From the NCBI GenBank assembly GCA_030429685.1, contig JAUIEY010000091.1, forward strand, positions 1 through 7,595: a stretch of 7,595 nt of DNA, read 5' to 3'. Position numbers and translations under genes: made by a program. The DNA is from Gammaproteobacteria bacterium (GTDB lineage Bacteria > Pseudomonadota > Gammaproteobacteria > Steroidobacterales > GCA-2729495). Shown here piece by piece: positions 6,813-7,595 of this stretch; the stretch's first letter is position 1, and the number at the start of each line of letters is the position of its first letter. The notes beneath the pieces are model-generated. The model made no database searches. It saw only the letters and a program-made list of their open reading frames with translations, and was not told where the DNA came from.

Positions 6813-6818
6813 GAGGAG
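6813..6818 (+). promoter_or_regulatory. ftsZ ribosome binding site
   Basis: GAGGAG lies 8 nt before ATG 6827 in the 32-nt gap between ftsA and ftsZ, the only true gap in the window. It fixes the start at the first ATG (product beginning MFELMD) over the second in-frame ATG at 6839. ftsZ thus has its own initiation site and does not share overlap coupling with the upstream genes. Confidence 0.75.
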
Positions 6819-6826
6819 TGAAGGCA

Positions 6827-7595
6827 ATGTTTGAACTCATGGATGCGTACAGCCAGAGCGCTGTTATCAAGGTGGTCGGCGTCGGTGGCGGCGGGGGTAA
6901 TGCCGTCAAGCACATGGCGTCGTGTGGCATAGACGGGGTGGATTTTATCTGCGCCAATACGGACAGACAGGCATTGCTCAATGCCGAGGTGAAAACCACG
7001 TTGCAGATCGGTTGCAACATCACCAAGGGGCTGGGTGCGGGCGCCAACCCGGAAGTCGGGTATCAGGCGGCCATGGAAGACCGGGACCGGCTGCAGGAGC
7101 TTATCGAGGGCGCCGACATGCTGTTTATTACCGCAGGTCTGGGTGGTGGCACGGGCACCGGTGCCGCGCCGGTGATCGCGCAGATTGCCAAGGAGCTTGG
7201 CATCCTGACGGTAGCCGTGGTTACCAAGCCGTTCGAAATGGAAGGCGGCAAGCGCACCGCAGTGGCGGACAATGGCATGCACGAACTGGCGAAAAGTGTC
7301 GATTCGCTGATTACCATTCCCAATGAGAAGCTGCTTACGGTGCTTGGTCCGGACGTGACCTTGCTGGACGCTTTCCGGTCTGCCAACGAGGTGTTGCAGG
7401 GTGCGGTGCAGGGTATTGCCGAACTGATCACCCGACCCGGCCTGATCAACGTGGACTTTGCCGATGTCCGCACCGTGATGTCGGAAATGGGCATGGCCAT
7501 GATGGGCACCGGCGTTGCGTCAGGCGAAGATCGGGCCCGCGAGGCTGCCGAAGCGGCCGTTTCCAGTCCGCTGCTGGAGGACATCAACCTGTCCG
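6827..7595 (+). CDS. ftsZ: FtsZ, tubulin-like GTPase of the division ring, N-terminal part (3' end outside window)
   Basis: FtsZ polymerises with GTP at mid-cell and recruits the whole divisome. The first 256 codons are present and open to the end of the window; about 125 or more residues, including the C-terminal linker and the FtsA/ZipA-binding peptide, are missing. Visible features: the MFE start shared with E. coli, the first GTP-binding loop VGVGGGGGNAV (17-27), ANTD (43-46), GLGAGANPEVG (68-78), the tubulin signature GGGTGTG (106-112), VVTKPF (131-136), ITIPN (162-166), and the T7 synergy loop NVDFADV (208-214), with Asn208, Asp210 and Asp213 in the places that complete the GTPase site of the next subunit. 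SGEDRA (232-237) and SSPLLEDI (246-253) belong to the second domain. Close similarity to E. coli FtsZ runs throughout and nothing is missing from the part seen. Confidence 0.98.
   Translation, partial: MFELMDAYSQSAVIKVVGVGGGGGNAVKHMASCGIDGVDFICANTDRQALLNAEVKTTLQIGCNITKGLGAGANPEVGYQAAMEDRDRLQELIEGADMLFITAGLGGGTGTGAAPVIAQIAKELGILTVAVVTKPFEMEGGKRTAVADNGMHELAKSVDSLITIPNEKLLTVLGPDVTLLDAFRSANEVLQGAVQGIAELITRPGLINVDFADVRTVMSEMGMAMMGTGVASGEDRAREAAEAAVSSPLLEDINLS

Noticed and set aside
6807..6821. Four-codon ORF ATG-GAT-GAG-GAG-TGA overlapping the ftsZ ribosome site
   Set aside because: It has no ribosome binding site of its own, and such short frames arise easily by chance; a leader peptide is not supported.
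6795..6826. Possible terminator between ftsA and ftsZ
   Set aside because: The 32-nt gap has no GC-rich inverted repeat followed by a T run; read-through into ftsZ is expected.

Overview
The window is a stretch of the division and cell wall (dcw) cluster of a GC-rich gammaproteobacterium. All eight genes lie on the + strand in the order ftsW (3' part), murG, murC, murB, ddl, ftsQ, ftsA, ftsZ (5' part). The assignment to Gammaproteobacteria rests on this gene order and on close protein resemblance to E. coli and Pseudomonas-type MurG, MurC, DdlB, FtsQ, FtsA and FtsZ. Genus cannot be told from the sequence. murB sits inside the cluster between murC and ddl. This is the arrangement of many bacteria but not of E. 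coli, where murB lies elsewhere.

Layout: 2-385 is the end of the SEDS glycosyltransferase gene ftsW. 382-3805 holds murG, murC and murB (lipid II formation, UDP-MurNAc-L-Ala formation and UDP-MurNAc formation). 3802-4776 is D-Ala-D-Ala ligase. 4766-6794 holds the divisome genes ftsQ and ftsA. 6827-7595 is the first 256 codons of ftsZ, which runs off the window. There is almost no non-coding DNA. Neighbouring genes overlap by 4 nt (ATGA, three times), 1 nt (TGATG at murC/murB) or 11 nt (ddl/ftsQ and ftsQ/ftsA). The only gap is 32 nt before ftsZ. No terminator, RNA gene, mobile element, CRISPR array or attachment site was seen.

Working together: MurB and MurC act on cytoplasmic UDP-sugar precursors, Ddl supplies the D-Ala-D-Ala end of the stem peptide, MurG makes lipid II at the inner face of the membrane, and FtsW polymerises it at the septum. 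FtsZ forms the ring, FtsA ties it to the membrane, and FtsQ links it to the periplasmic part of the divisome. Start/stop overlaps suggest translational coupling along the series.

I see no new system here; this is ordinary core genome. The points worth a second look are small: an arginine in the normally Gly-Gly FtsW signature, a MurB of the short (type II) kind with no clear ribosome binding site, and two AT-rich, rare-codon islands, inside ftsQ and at the end of ftsA, that carry shared GTACGTA words and could be overlapping regulatory DNA, including a candidate ftsZ promoter.
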